Assembly: GCF_000009985.1 (NCBI RefSeq)
Contig: NC_007626.1
Coordinates: 2,907,943-2,971,942, forward strand
DNA length: 64,000 bases
DNA from: Paramagnetospirillum magneticum AMB-1
GTDB lineage: Bacteria; Pseudomonadota; Alphaproteobacteria; Rhodospirillales; Magnetospirillaceae
Direction: 5' to 3'
The position numbers and the translations under genes were made by a program. Below the pieces are notes generated by a model. That model was not told the DNA's origin. It ran no database searches and saw only the letters and a list, made by a program, of their open reading frames with translations. Positions 16,143-23,263 of this stretch are shown here, in pieces (positions within the stretch are counted from its first letter, which is position 1; each line of letters starts with the position of its first letter).

Positions 16143-17600
16143 GTGCACAGAACCGATGCCTACAAGCTGACCGTCTCCGGACTGGCCCTCCTGGCGCTGA
16201 CCCTGTTCGCCTATCCCGTCCTCCGGGTTGGTACGGCGCTGGAGATCGATTACAACGAGGGCTGGAACGCGTATCAGCAGATACGGGCCATGGCCGGCGC
16301 GTCACTGTATTCGGCGGACACGCCCCTGTTCGTCAACAACTACCCGCCGCTGTCCTTCTATCTGGTGGGGCTGCTGGGCACGCTGATCGGCAACATGGTT
16401 CTGGCCGGTCGGCTTCTGTCGCTGCTGGCGGTGGCCGTCATCGCCCTGTCCGCCGCCATGGTCGCGCGCGCCGCCGGCGCCAGGCGCATCGACGCGGTTC
16501 TTTCTGGCTCGGCGGCGCTAGGCATGCTGTCGGGCTTCGCCGCCGATTACGTGGGCGTCAACGATCCGCAATTGCTGGCCCAGGGCCTGCTGTGCGCAGG
16601 CTTCGCAATTTACGTCCACCGCCGAGGCGGGGCGGCGCGGCTGCCGCTGGTGGCTTTGCTGTTCGCGACCGGGCTGCTGTGCAAGCACAACGTCCTGGCC
16701 CTGCCGCTGGTGACCACGATTCATCTGATCTGGAGGGGCAGCAACCGCGACCGCGCCCTGTATCTGGGTACCGGACTGGCGTTGGCCGCCTTGGCCCTGG
16801 CGGTCATCGAGGCCAAGTTCGGCGCCGGATTCTTCAAGAATCTGCTGGCGTCACGCCAATATGACGCGGCGCGCGGAGTTATCCTCAGCACCGAGATGCT
16901 CGATCTTCTCCAGGCGCCCATCGCCGTGGTCGGCCTCTACTTCCTGTTGGGCCGTGACGGGCGTATCGCCACCAAGGTGGGAGCCTATCTCGGACTCAGT
17001 CTGGCGTTGGCCATGGGCTTTTCCGGCGGTGCGGGGGTCGATACCAACATCTTCTTCGACGCCATGATCGCCTGTGCCATGGGCGCCGGCCCGGCCGTCG
17101 CCTGGCTGCGCGCCCGTCCGGGTTCCGGACCGAAGGCGTGCGCCGCGCTGGCCCTGGCCGTCCATGCCGGATTGCTGTTCCACATGCCCATCGCCCTTGG
17201 CCGCTTCGGCGTCGATATGGCGGGCGATCTGAAAGAGCGCGAGGCGCTGTTCCTGGACGATGTGGCTTGGCTGAAGACCGTTCCAGGCCCGGCCATCTGC
17301 GAATCCCTGCTGCTTTGCCTCAAGGCCGGCAAGCCCATGTGGATCGATGCCTATGGCGCCACCCAGGCCATCACCAACGGCCGCGTGCCGCCCGATACCC
17401 TGACCGGCATGCTGGCCCGCCACGAAGTCGCCGTGGTGCAGATGGTCAGCCGCCGCGCCCACCCCGCCGACGACGCCAAAGGCGCCCAATCCATGCCGCC
17501 GCGCTTCATCAATTTCGCCGACGACGTCTTCGACGAGTTGGATCGCTCTTACCAGTTGCGCCATACCGGCATCACCGGACGGTTCTACCTGCCGAAATAG
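16143..17600 (+). CDS. Membrane glycosyltransferase of the PMT/ArnT (GT39/GT83-like) type
   Basis: The gene encodes 485 residues beginning with GTG 16143. It has about ten hydrophobic spans and an acidic motif in the first periplasmic loop (EIDYNEGWNAYQQ), as in lipid-linked sugar transferases of the PMT/ArnT class. Later phrases such as FVNNYPPLSFYLVGLLG and LLCKHNVLALPLVTT fit this class. These enzymes transfer a sugar from a polyprenyl phosphate donor to a protein, lipid A or polysaccharide at the periplasmic face. Donor and acceptor cannot be told. It stands alone, and its end overlaps the convergent nadV gene by 16 bases. Confidence 0.7.
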   Translation: MHRTDAYKLTVSGLALLALTLFAYPVLRVGTALEIDYNEGWNAYQQIRAMAGASLYSADTPLFVNNYPPLSFYLVGLLGTLIGNMVLAGRLLSLLAVAVIALSAAMVARAAGARRIDAVLSGSAALGMLSGFAADYVGVNDPQLLAQGLLCAGFAIYVHRRGGAARLPLVALLFATGLLCKHNVLALPLVTTIHLIWRGSNRDRALYLGTGLALAALALAVIEAKFGAGFFKNLLASRQYDAARGVILSTEMLDLLQAPIAVVGLYFLLGRDGRIATKVGAYLGLSLALAMGFSGGAGVDTNIFFDAMIACAMGAGPAVAWLRARPGSGPKACAALALAVHAGLLFHMPIALGRFGVDMAGDLKEREALFLDDVAWLKTVPGPAICESLLLCLKAGKPMWIDAYGATQAITNGRVPPDTLTGMLARHEVAVVQMVSRRAHPADDAKGAQSMPPRFINFADDVFDELDRSYQLRHTGITGRFYLPK

Positions 17601-18991
17601 GCCCGGTGGCGCACCTGGGCCAGACTGTCCTCGACCAGCAGGGTTCCGTCGCGGAAGACCGGGCGGAGAAGGTCTTCCCCCGCCGGACAATCCTCGAGCC
17701 TTACGGTGCGCAGGCCTTCCGCCGGATCGCGGACCAGGGCCAGACGGCCCCGCTTGGAGCCCTTGCCGCCATCGGTCACCGGTTCCTTGTAGACGTCGCG
17801 CCACTGGCCGGCCACCCGCACCGCCGAAGCCTTCATGGCCCACGAAAAGGTGTCGCGGTCCACTTTCTGCAGCAGCGCGCCACCCATGCCGAAGGCAATA
17901 TTGTCGATGGCGAAGCCATCCTCGACCATGCGGGCGAGGATGGCCCGAATGGATTTGGGATTGACCCCATCGCCCTGGATGACCCGGACTGCCGGATTGA
18001 GGATGCGAAAGCCCTTGGAATTTCGGGTCGAGCCGAAGGCGGCGGCGGCCAGGCGCAGCACCTGGGACACCACATCCACCGGATCGCCGGAATCGGGGCG
18101 GATCACCAGGGTTCCGCCCATGTCCAGCACCTGGGCGCGCAATTCCCGCCCCCAAAGGTTCTCGACGGCGTGAAACACGTCGTAGGAATCCGACACCACC
18201 GCCACCAGACGCCCCGGCCCGCCGAACTGCTCGAGCATGTTGGCATAGGCGTCGACCTCGCCCTGCCGCCCCCAGCTAGTGATGGTGGAGTGTTCGGCGG
18301 CGGGAATGGAATAGCCGGCCATGGGCTCGGCGTAATGCTCCTCGGCGGCCAGCAGCGCCTCGACGGTGTCGGTGCCCTTGAAGTTGACCAGATGGGCCAA
18401 TCCGCCCAGGGCGGCGCTTTCCCCCGAGGATGCGCCGCGCGCCCCGAAATCGTGCAGCTTGAAGTCCAGGCTGCCCTCGGCATCGTCCGATGTCAGCAGC
18501 CAGAATTCCCGCAAGATCCGCTTCACCGCCCAGGAGACGGTGGCCACCGTCGAGGGATACCACAGGGCCCGCTGCAGCATGGTCTCCAGATAGGAGGTCA
18601 GCCAGAATGCCTGGGGATCGGTGTTGACCACCTGGGCCACCACGTTGGAGAACGGCACCAGCGTCCCCTCGGCTACCGCCCGGATCTCCACGGGAAGCCG
18701 CCCGCCATGGCGGCTCAGGATGTGGCGCCACCCTTCCTCGTGGAAGGGAACGCCATGGGCCGCGAACAGGCGCGCCGCCCGCACGATATCCGCCTCACCC
18801 ACCGGATGGGCGGCCAGGGTGCGCAGCAGGGGCTGGAGGCCGAACACCAGAGTGCCGGGAAGGTCCAGGCCACTGTTGTCGGCCCGCGCCTCCACATAGG
18901 AGGACACGTATTCCGTCCCCGGCGGGTATTGCCACTTGTGGCTGGCCTTGTAGCTGTCCACCGCCAGGATGGGATTGAGACCGCCCCTCAT
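17585..18991 (-). CDS. nadV: Nicotinamide phosphoribosyltransferase (NAMPT/NadV type)
   Basis: The gene encodes 468 residues. The start (NPILAVDSYKASHKWQYPPG) is the NAMPT signature, and KLHDFGARGASS, GYSIPAAEHSTITSW, DSYDVFHAVENLWG, IRPDSGDP and FGMGGALLQKVDRDT are conserved active-site or substrate-binding segments. The enzyme makes nicotinamide mononucleotide from nicotinamide and PRPP, a one-step salvage route to NAD. The length agrees with bacterial NadV. Its ATG overlaps the stop of a hemerythrin gene by 4 bases, an operon link with no obvious metabolic reason. Confidence 0.9.
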   Translation of the reverse strand: MRGGLNPILAVDSYKASHKWQYPPGTEYVSSYVEARADNSGLDLPGTLVFGLQPLLRTLAAHPVGEADIVRAARLFAAHGVPFHEEGWRHILSRHGGRLPVEIRAVAEGTLVPFSNVVAQVVNTDPQAFWLTSYLETMLQRALWYPSTVATVSWAVKRILREFWLLTSDDAEGSLDFKLHDFGARGASSGESAALGGLAHLVNFKGTDTVEALLAAEEHYAEPMAGYSIPAAEHSTITSWGRQGEVDAYANMLEQFGGPGRLVAVVSDSYDVFHAVENLWGRELRAQVLDMGGTLVIRPDSGDPVDVVSQVLRLAAAAFGSTRNSKGFRILNPAVRVIQGDGVNPKSIRAILARMVEDGFAIDNIAFGMGGALLQKVDRDTFSWAMKASAVRVAGQWRDVYKEPVTDGGKGSKRGRLALVRDPAEGLRTVRLEDCPAGEDLLRPVFRDGTLLVEDSLAQVRHRAYFGR

Positions 18992-19440
18992 GCAGCCCCC
19001 CTCTCATGGGGGCCGAACGCGGCGGCGATGGCCTCTTCCTTACCCTTCAGGGCCGGACGGTAAAGCTTGTCTTCGGAGGCGATATGACCCACCCACCAGT
19101 CCACCAGATAGGACAACAGGGCGCCGTGATCGATGCCGCCATCGGCCTTGGAGGCGTGGGCCACATAGTCGCAAAAGCTTTGATGGCGGGCGCGGTGGTG
19201 CTCGAGATGGGCATAGCCGGCCGCCGCCAGCATGCGCTCCTCCCGCTCGAAGTGATGCCGGGAGTAATCGACGATCAGGGCCAGTCCGTCGCTGAGCGCC
19301 GCATCGCCGTCGCCCAGTTGGAACGCCTTGGCCAGCCGCTCGATCCCGGCGAGAATCCGCTTGTGATCATCATCGATGGCGGCATGGCCGATGGCGAGTT
19401 CCTCGCTCCAGAAGTCCCAATGCAAACGCTCGGCCTTCAT
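18988..19440 (-). CDS. Bacteriohemerythrin-like protein
   Basis: The gene encodes 150 residues. The di-iron ligands of the hemerythrin fold are visible: IDDDHKRI, the HFEREE pair, HLEHHRARH, and HIASEDK near the C-terminus. Such proteins bind oxygen or sense redox state in the cytoplasm and are numerous in magnetospirilla and other microaerophiles. It is a single-domain form without a signalling partner. Its TGA overlaps the nadV start. Confidence 0.87.
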   Translation of the reverse strand: MKAERLHWDFWSEELAIGHAAIDDDHKRILAGIERLAKAFQLGDGDAALSDGLALIVDYSRHHFEREERMLAAAGYAHLEHHRARHQSFCDYVAHASKADGGIDHGALLSYLVDWWVGHIASEDKLYRPALKGKEEAIAAAFGPHERGAA

Positions 19441-19572
19441 CCGCCCTCCAAATGCACATAAAATACGCTTCGATGAAGCAGAGCCCATTATATAGGCACA
19501 CTCTAATAACAACAAGCCGCGGGACATGGATTTGCCGTCGTCCTGAAAATCGGGATGAGTTAGGCTTGGCCC

Positions 19573-20202
19573 ATGCGCCCACTGACCGCCGACCTGTTGC
19601 TGCGCGCCTATGCCTCGGGTGTCTTTCCCATGGCCCGGTCGCGCGATGAGAACCGCCTGTACTGGGTCGATCCGGAGCAGCGCGGAATTCTGCCGCTGGA
19701 GGCCTTCCATGTGCCGAAAAGCCTGCGCAGGACCTTGCGGTCGGAGCGGTTCGACATTCGCTGCGACACCGCCTTCGAGGCGGTGATGCGCGCCTGCGGC
19801 GAAGCCACCGCCGACCGCCCCGAGACCTGGATCAACGAACAGATCATCCGCCTGTTCGTCGAGCTGTTCGAACTGGGTCTGGGCCATTCGGTGGAGGTCT
19901 GGCAGGACGGGGAACTGGTGGGCGGCCTTTACGGCCTGGCCCTTGGAGCCGCCTTTTTCGGGGAAAGCATGTTCTCGCGCCGCACCGACGCCTCGAAGGT
20001 GGCGCTGGTCCATCTGGTGGCTCGGCTGCGCCACGGCGGCTTCCGGCTTCTGGACACCCAGTTCGTCACCGAACACCTGAAGCAGTTCGGCGCCCAGGAG
20101 ATATCGCGTGCAGCCTATCAGGACCGGCTGGCGGACGCTCTGGCCGAGACGGCATGGTTCGACCGCAACGCCACGGTAGCGTGGGAAGTGGCCCTGGTCT
20201 AA
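19573..20202 (+). CDS. aat: Leucyl/phenylalanyl-tRNA-protein transferase
   Basis: The gene encodes 209 residues. Aat adds Leu or Phe to N-terminal Lys/Arg of proteins and so marks them for ClpAP under the N-end rule. Family motifs are LLLRAYASGVFPMARS, LYWVDPEQRGILPL, GGLYGLALGAAFFGESMFSR and RLLDTQFVTEHL. The length is normal for alphaproteobacteria. It converges with the DUF2155 gene, an aat-DUF2155 pairing common in this class. Confidence 0.94.
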   Translation: MRPLTADLLLRAYASGVFPMARSRDENRLYWVDPEQRGILPLEAFHVPKSLRRTLRSERFDIRCDTAFEAVMRACGEATADRPETWINEQIIRLFVELFELGLGHSVEVWQDGELVGGLYGLALGAAFFGESMFSRRTDASKVALVHLVARLRHGGFRLLDTQFVTEHLKQFGAQEISRAAYQDRLADALAETAWFDRNATVAWEVALV

Positions 20203-20642
20203 CGGACGGGCTTGCCCCGACAGTCGAGAACCCAGATGTCGTAGACCGGATGCTCCATGGCCGACAGCGCCGGGCTGGAGGCGAACATCCAGCCGCGGAA
20301 CAGGGCCGAGGCCGGCTGATCCTTGTGCAATTCCCAGATATCGAGGAAGGCGGCGCTTTCCGGCTGATCCTCGGGCCGGCGCTTCTTGCAGGCCCGCACG
20401 ATGATCTCCAGCGCCCCCACATGGACCGGCGCCCCCACCGGCGCCTCCACGGTCACCACCCGGGCGGTGACCTTATCGAGGCCTTGCAGCACCGCCGTGT
20501 CGAAGGACAGGTCGGCACCACTCATCTGGGGCTGAGCCGGAGCGGCAGGCGCGGTCGGAACCGGCATGGGAGCCGGAGGTGTCTGGGCCTGCGCCGCAAC
20601 CGCCGTCACCAACGCCGCCACCACCAATACTCGCCGCATCAT
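20199..20642 (-). CDS. DUF2155 periplasmic protein
   Basis: The gene encodes 147 residues. A signal peptide (VLVVAALVTAVAAQA) and a Pro/Ala-rich linker precede a domain with LQGLDKVTARVVTVEAPVG, IIVRACKKRRPEDQPES and FRGWMFASSPALSAMEHPVY, the hallmark of DUF2155. Its function is unknown. Orthologues in alphaproteobacteria lie near aat and the NDUFA12 gene, as here. ATG 20642 or 20639 may be used. Confidence 0.85.
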   Translation of the reverse strand: MMRRVLVVAALVTAVAAQAQTPPAPMPVPTAPAAPAQPQMSGADLSFDTAVLQGLDKVTARVVTVEAPVGAPVHVGALEIIVRACKKRRPEDQPESAAFLDIWELHKDQPASALFRGWMFASSPALSAMEHPVYDIWVLDCRGKPVR

Positions 20643-20698
20643 CGTCTCCTTGTTTCCGGCAATCCTGCCTTTTCCGCCCCCCGCTGTCCACCGGGCCG

Positions 20699-21538
20699 TC
20701 ACCGCCGCCGCACCACCACCAGGGCAATGCCGCCCAGCACCGCCAGCGACGCCAGGGCAAGGCGCAGACTGAGGCTCTCTCCCAGCAGAGCCGCCCCGGC
20801 CAGGGCAGTGATCACAGGCACGCTAAGCTGTACCGTGGCGGCATGGGTGGCCGGCAGGCCGCGCACCGCCACATACCACAAAGCGTAGCCCAGTCCCGAG
20901 GCCACGCCGCCCGAGGCCAGGGCATAGGCCAGCCCCGGACCATCGATCCGGGGTTCGCCCACCGTCACCACGGCCAGACAGGCCAGGGCCGCCAGAGGCA
21001 CGCCGCGCAGAAAATTGCCGGCATTCGCGGCCAAAGCATCGCTTTCCCGACGCCCCCGCAGAGAATAGATGCCCCAGGCCACGCCGGCCACGACCATCAG
21101 GCCGGCGCCCACCGGCTCGGGCGCGGTCACGCCGGGCAGAAGCAGAACCACCAGCCCACCGACCGCCAGCAGCAACCCGACAGTCTGGAGCGGCCGAAAA
21201 CGCTCCCCGGCCATCAGGCCGCGGCCGATCATGGTCATCTGTACCGCACCGAACAGCAGCAGGGCGCCGGTTCCGGCCGACAGCGACAGATAGGCGAAGG
21301 AGAAGGCCACGGCATAGCCCGCCAGGGCCAGGGCCGAGCCCCAGTTCCCTCCCCGCGCCGCGCCGTGGCGCAGCCGGACCAACAGGGCCAGAATCGCGGC
21401 ACCCGAAGCAACGCGAATCAAGGTGAAGCTGGCGGGGTCAATGGCGGTGTGGCGCAGGGCCTCGCGGCACAGCAGGGAATTGGCGGCGAAGGCCACCATG
21501 GTAATCGCCGTCAACCCCCAGGTGCGCGGCGCCACCAT
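20699..21538 (-). CDS. EamA-family (DMT) transporter
   Basis: The gene encodes 279 residues with about ten hydrophobic helices in two EamA repeats (for example TGALLLFGAVQMTMIGRGL and ATVQLSVPVITALAGAALLG). Members export amino acids or other metabolites; the substrate here cannot be read. It begins 10 bases after the second MlaD gene and is followed 56 bases later by DUF2155, so it likely shares their transcript. Confidence 0.83.
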   Translation of the reverse strand: MVAPRTWGLTAITMVAFAANSLLCREALRHTAIDPASFTLIRVASGAAILALLVRLRHGAARGGNWGSALALAGYAVAFSFAYLSLSAGTGALLLFGAVQMTMIGRGLMAGERFRPLQTVGLLLAVGGLVVLLLPGVTAPEPVGAGLMVVAGVAWGIYSLRGRRESDALAANAGNFLRGVPLAALACLAVVTVGEPRIDGPGLAYALASGGVASGLGYALWYVAVRGLPATHAATVQLSVPVITALAGAALLGESLSLRLALASLAVLGGIALVVVRRR

Positions 21539-21548
21539 CGCTCCAGCC

Positions 21549-22037
21549 CTAATCCCGGGGAGCGGCGGGTGACGGCGGCGCGGACGGTTGATTATCGGTG
21601 GTGGCCAGGAAGATCAACTGCCCCACCATCTCCTCGATGGACTTGAAGTTCTTGGACGGCCCCAGGGCTCCCCCGGCGGCGATCATCGAGGTGGACTTGC
21701 CGGGGGTCAGCTTGATGAACTTGCCGCCCAGCAGCCCCTCGGACGACACGCTGGCCACCGTATCGCTGGGCAGGCTGATGCCGTGGGCGATGGACAGCTT
21801 CACCACCGCGTCATAGGTCACCGGGTCCAGGGTCTGGGCCGCCACGGTGCCCACCTTGATGCCGTTGATCTTCACATCGGCGCCGGTGTCGAGGCCGCCG
21901 ACGCTGGCGAAGGTGCCGGTGATCTCGTAGCCCTCGATCTTCTTGAGGTTCGCGTGGGTATAGGCGAAGACCAGGAAGAAGCCCGCCACCGCCAGAACCA
22001 CGGCACCCATGATGGTTTCGATCAGATTCCGTCCCAT
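21549..22037 (-). CDS. mlaD: MlaD-type MCE-domain lipid transport protein (second copy)
   Basis: The gene encodes 162 residues. One N-terminal span (ETIMGAVVLAVAGFFLVFAY) anchors a periplasmic MCE domain (ASVGGLDTGADVKINGIKV, then SSEGLLGGKFIKLTPG). MlaD rings carry phospholipids between inner and outer membranes with MlaFEB and MlaC. None of those partners is in the window. It lies 11 bases after another MlaD gene. Confidence 0.87.
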   Translation of the reverse strand: MGRNLIETIMGAVVLAVAGFFLVFAYTHANLKKIEGYEITGTFASVGGLDTGADVKINGIKVGTVAAQTLDPVTYDAVVKLSIAHGISLPSDTVASVSSEGLLGGKFIKLTPGKSTSMIAAGGALGPSKNFKSIEEMVGQLIFLATTDNQPSAPPSPAAPRD

Positions 22038-22048
22038 GGCCTACCTGC

Positions 22049-22540
22049 TCAATTGGTGGTGGAGGGCAGAGGCTTGTCGAGATAGCCGCGCTTGGCGCGA
22101 CCCTGCTGGATGATCATGTCCAGCAGGTCCTCGATGACCACCGCATCCTGGGTATATTGAATTTCGGCCCCGGCCTTCAGCATCTGGTCGTCGCCGCCGG
22201 GCTTGAGTTCGATGAATTTGGCGCCCAGCAGGCCGTCGGTATAGATCACCGCCGCCGTGTCCAGGGTCAACTGGATGTCCTTGCGCAGTTGCAAGGTCAG
22301 GACGGCGCGATAGCGCTCGTCCAGGCTCTGCTCCACCACCTTGCCGACCACGGTGCCCGACAGGCGCACGGCACTGCCCACGTTGATGCCGTCGGCGCGG
22401 TTGAAGCGGGCCTTGAGCGCATAGCCGTCGCCACTGTCCGCGCTCTTGCCGCCGACCGCAAAGGCCAGCATCAGCAGCAGGGCGCCGACCAGCATGACGG
22501 CGCCGCCCGTCACGGTATCGCGATCTATGCGGCTGACCAT
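22049..22540 (-). CDS. mlaD: MlaD-type MCE-domain lipid transport protein (first copy)
   Basis: The gene encodes 163 residues. The start at 22540 (MVSRIDRD) has a G-rich ribosome site, and the alternative upstream start overlaps the NDUFA12 gene. A span (GGAVMLVGALLLMLAFAVGG) leads into an MCE domain (ARFNRADGINVGSAVRLSG, then TDGLLGAKFIELKPGG) and a C-terminal helix IEDLLDMIIQQG. It resembles the downstream copy in layout but clearly differs in sequence, which suggests an old duplication and perhaps a mixed ring. Confidence 0.87.
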   Translation of the reverse strand: MVSRIDRDTVTGGAVMLVGALLLMLAFAVGGKSADSGDGYALKARFNRADGINVGSAVRLSGTVVGKVVEQSLDERYRAVLTLQLRKDIQLTLDTAAVIYTDGLLGAKFIELKPGGDDQMLKAGAEIQYTQDAVVIEDLLDMIIQQGRAKRGYLDKPLPSTTN

Positions 22541-22565
22541 GCCCCCATCCCCCCGTCGGAGCCGA

Positions 22566-22916
22566 TCAGGGCTGCCACGCCTCGTAATCGCCGGTGGCGC
22601 GGTCACGCTGGCCGCCGGCCAGATCGTGTCCCGGCGGCAGATAGGCTTCGGCCGAGCCGGTCTTGTTGGGCTGGTGCGGCTTCTGCCAGGACTGGCGGAC
22701 CACGTCGGTCAGCGGCTTGTCCGAGGTATAGTGCAGCCAGGCGTGCCATTCGGGGGCGACGCGCGAAGCCTCGGCCTTGCCCTTATAGATCACCCAGCGC
22801 CGGGTCCGGCGGCCCTTGGCCTCGGAGCGTTCGGTATAATAGCGGTTGCCCTCGGCATCGGTTCCAACCAGCTTGCCCTTGGCCCAGGTGAAAAGCAGGG
22901 TGCCCAGCGTCGCCAT
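22566..22916 (-). CDS. Complex I accessory subunit, NDUFA12 family
   Basis: The gene encodes 116 residues. GTLLFTWAKGKLVGTDAEGN, RYYTERSEAKGRRTRRWVIY and VAPEWHAWLHYTSDKPL are the conserved core of NDUFA12 (B17.2, 17.2-kDa subunit of NADH:ubiquinone oxidoreductase), an extra subunit found in alphaproteobacteria and mitochondria. The C-terminal tail is rich in Pro and Gly. It lies some 37 kb from the nuo operon and heads a run with the two MlaD genes. Confidence 0.9.
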   Translation of the reverse strand: MATLGTLLFTWAKGKLVGTDAEGNRYYTERSEAKGRRTRRWVIYKGKAEASRVAPEWHAWLHYTSDKPLTDVVRQSWQKPHQPNKTGSAEAYLPPGHDLAGGQRDRATGDYEAWQP

Positions 22917-23263
22917 CTCGATCCTCGCGAAACAAATGTCGGGCGGACTATAGGCAAATCCCCCCCTCCCCGTCCAGAGGGGTTGCACGTTTCCCGCCCG
23001 CCCCGGCGAAATCGGCGGATTCCAGCCATCAGCAACACTACCGGTGCCAAGTTTCGTCGATTTCAAACACAATATGATGTGAATGCTTGGTAAAGAATCG
23101 TTGACGCAACGGAGCCCGGTGACATAGGCTGCGTCTCTGTCGAGGGAAAGCCACTAGATATTGTGGGCGACACGGGAATTGGGGGGATGCGCCCGCAATG
23201 GAGCGCCGACCACTGTTCTTGTGTCCGTTTCGGCAGGATCGTCCAGGGAGCAGAGGGGCTAAA
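22917..23263. other. Divergent promoter region between NDUFA12 gene and nrdJ
   Basis: These 347 bases hold no convincing gene. They must carry the promoters of the NDUFA12 run (minus) and of nrdJ (plus). A candidate NrdR site is at 23067-23082. The stretch around 23050-23100 is more AT-rich than its surroundings. A full cobalamin riboswitch was looked for and not seen. Confidence 0.6.
23067..23082 (+). promoter_or_regulatory. Candidate NrdR box upstream of nrdJ
   Basis: ACACAATATGATGTGA matches the published NrdR box pattern (acaCwAtATaTwGtgt) at 13 of 16 positions. Exactly 32 bases upstream, at 23035, ACACTA matches the left half of a second box, though the rest of that site is poor. NrdR boxes usually come in pairs about three helical turns apart. 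This is a sequence match only. Confidence 0.4.

Noticed and set aside
23083..23263. Cobalamin riboswitch upstream of nrdJ
   Set aside because: A GCCACTA-like string occurs near 23147, but the full B12 box and the other conserved riboswitch elements are not seen.
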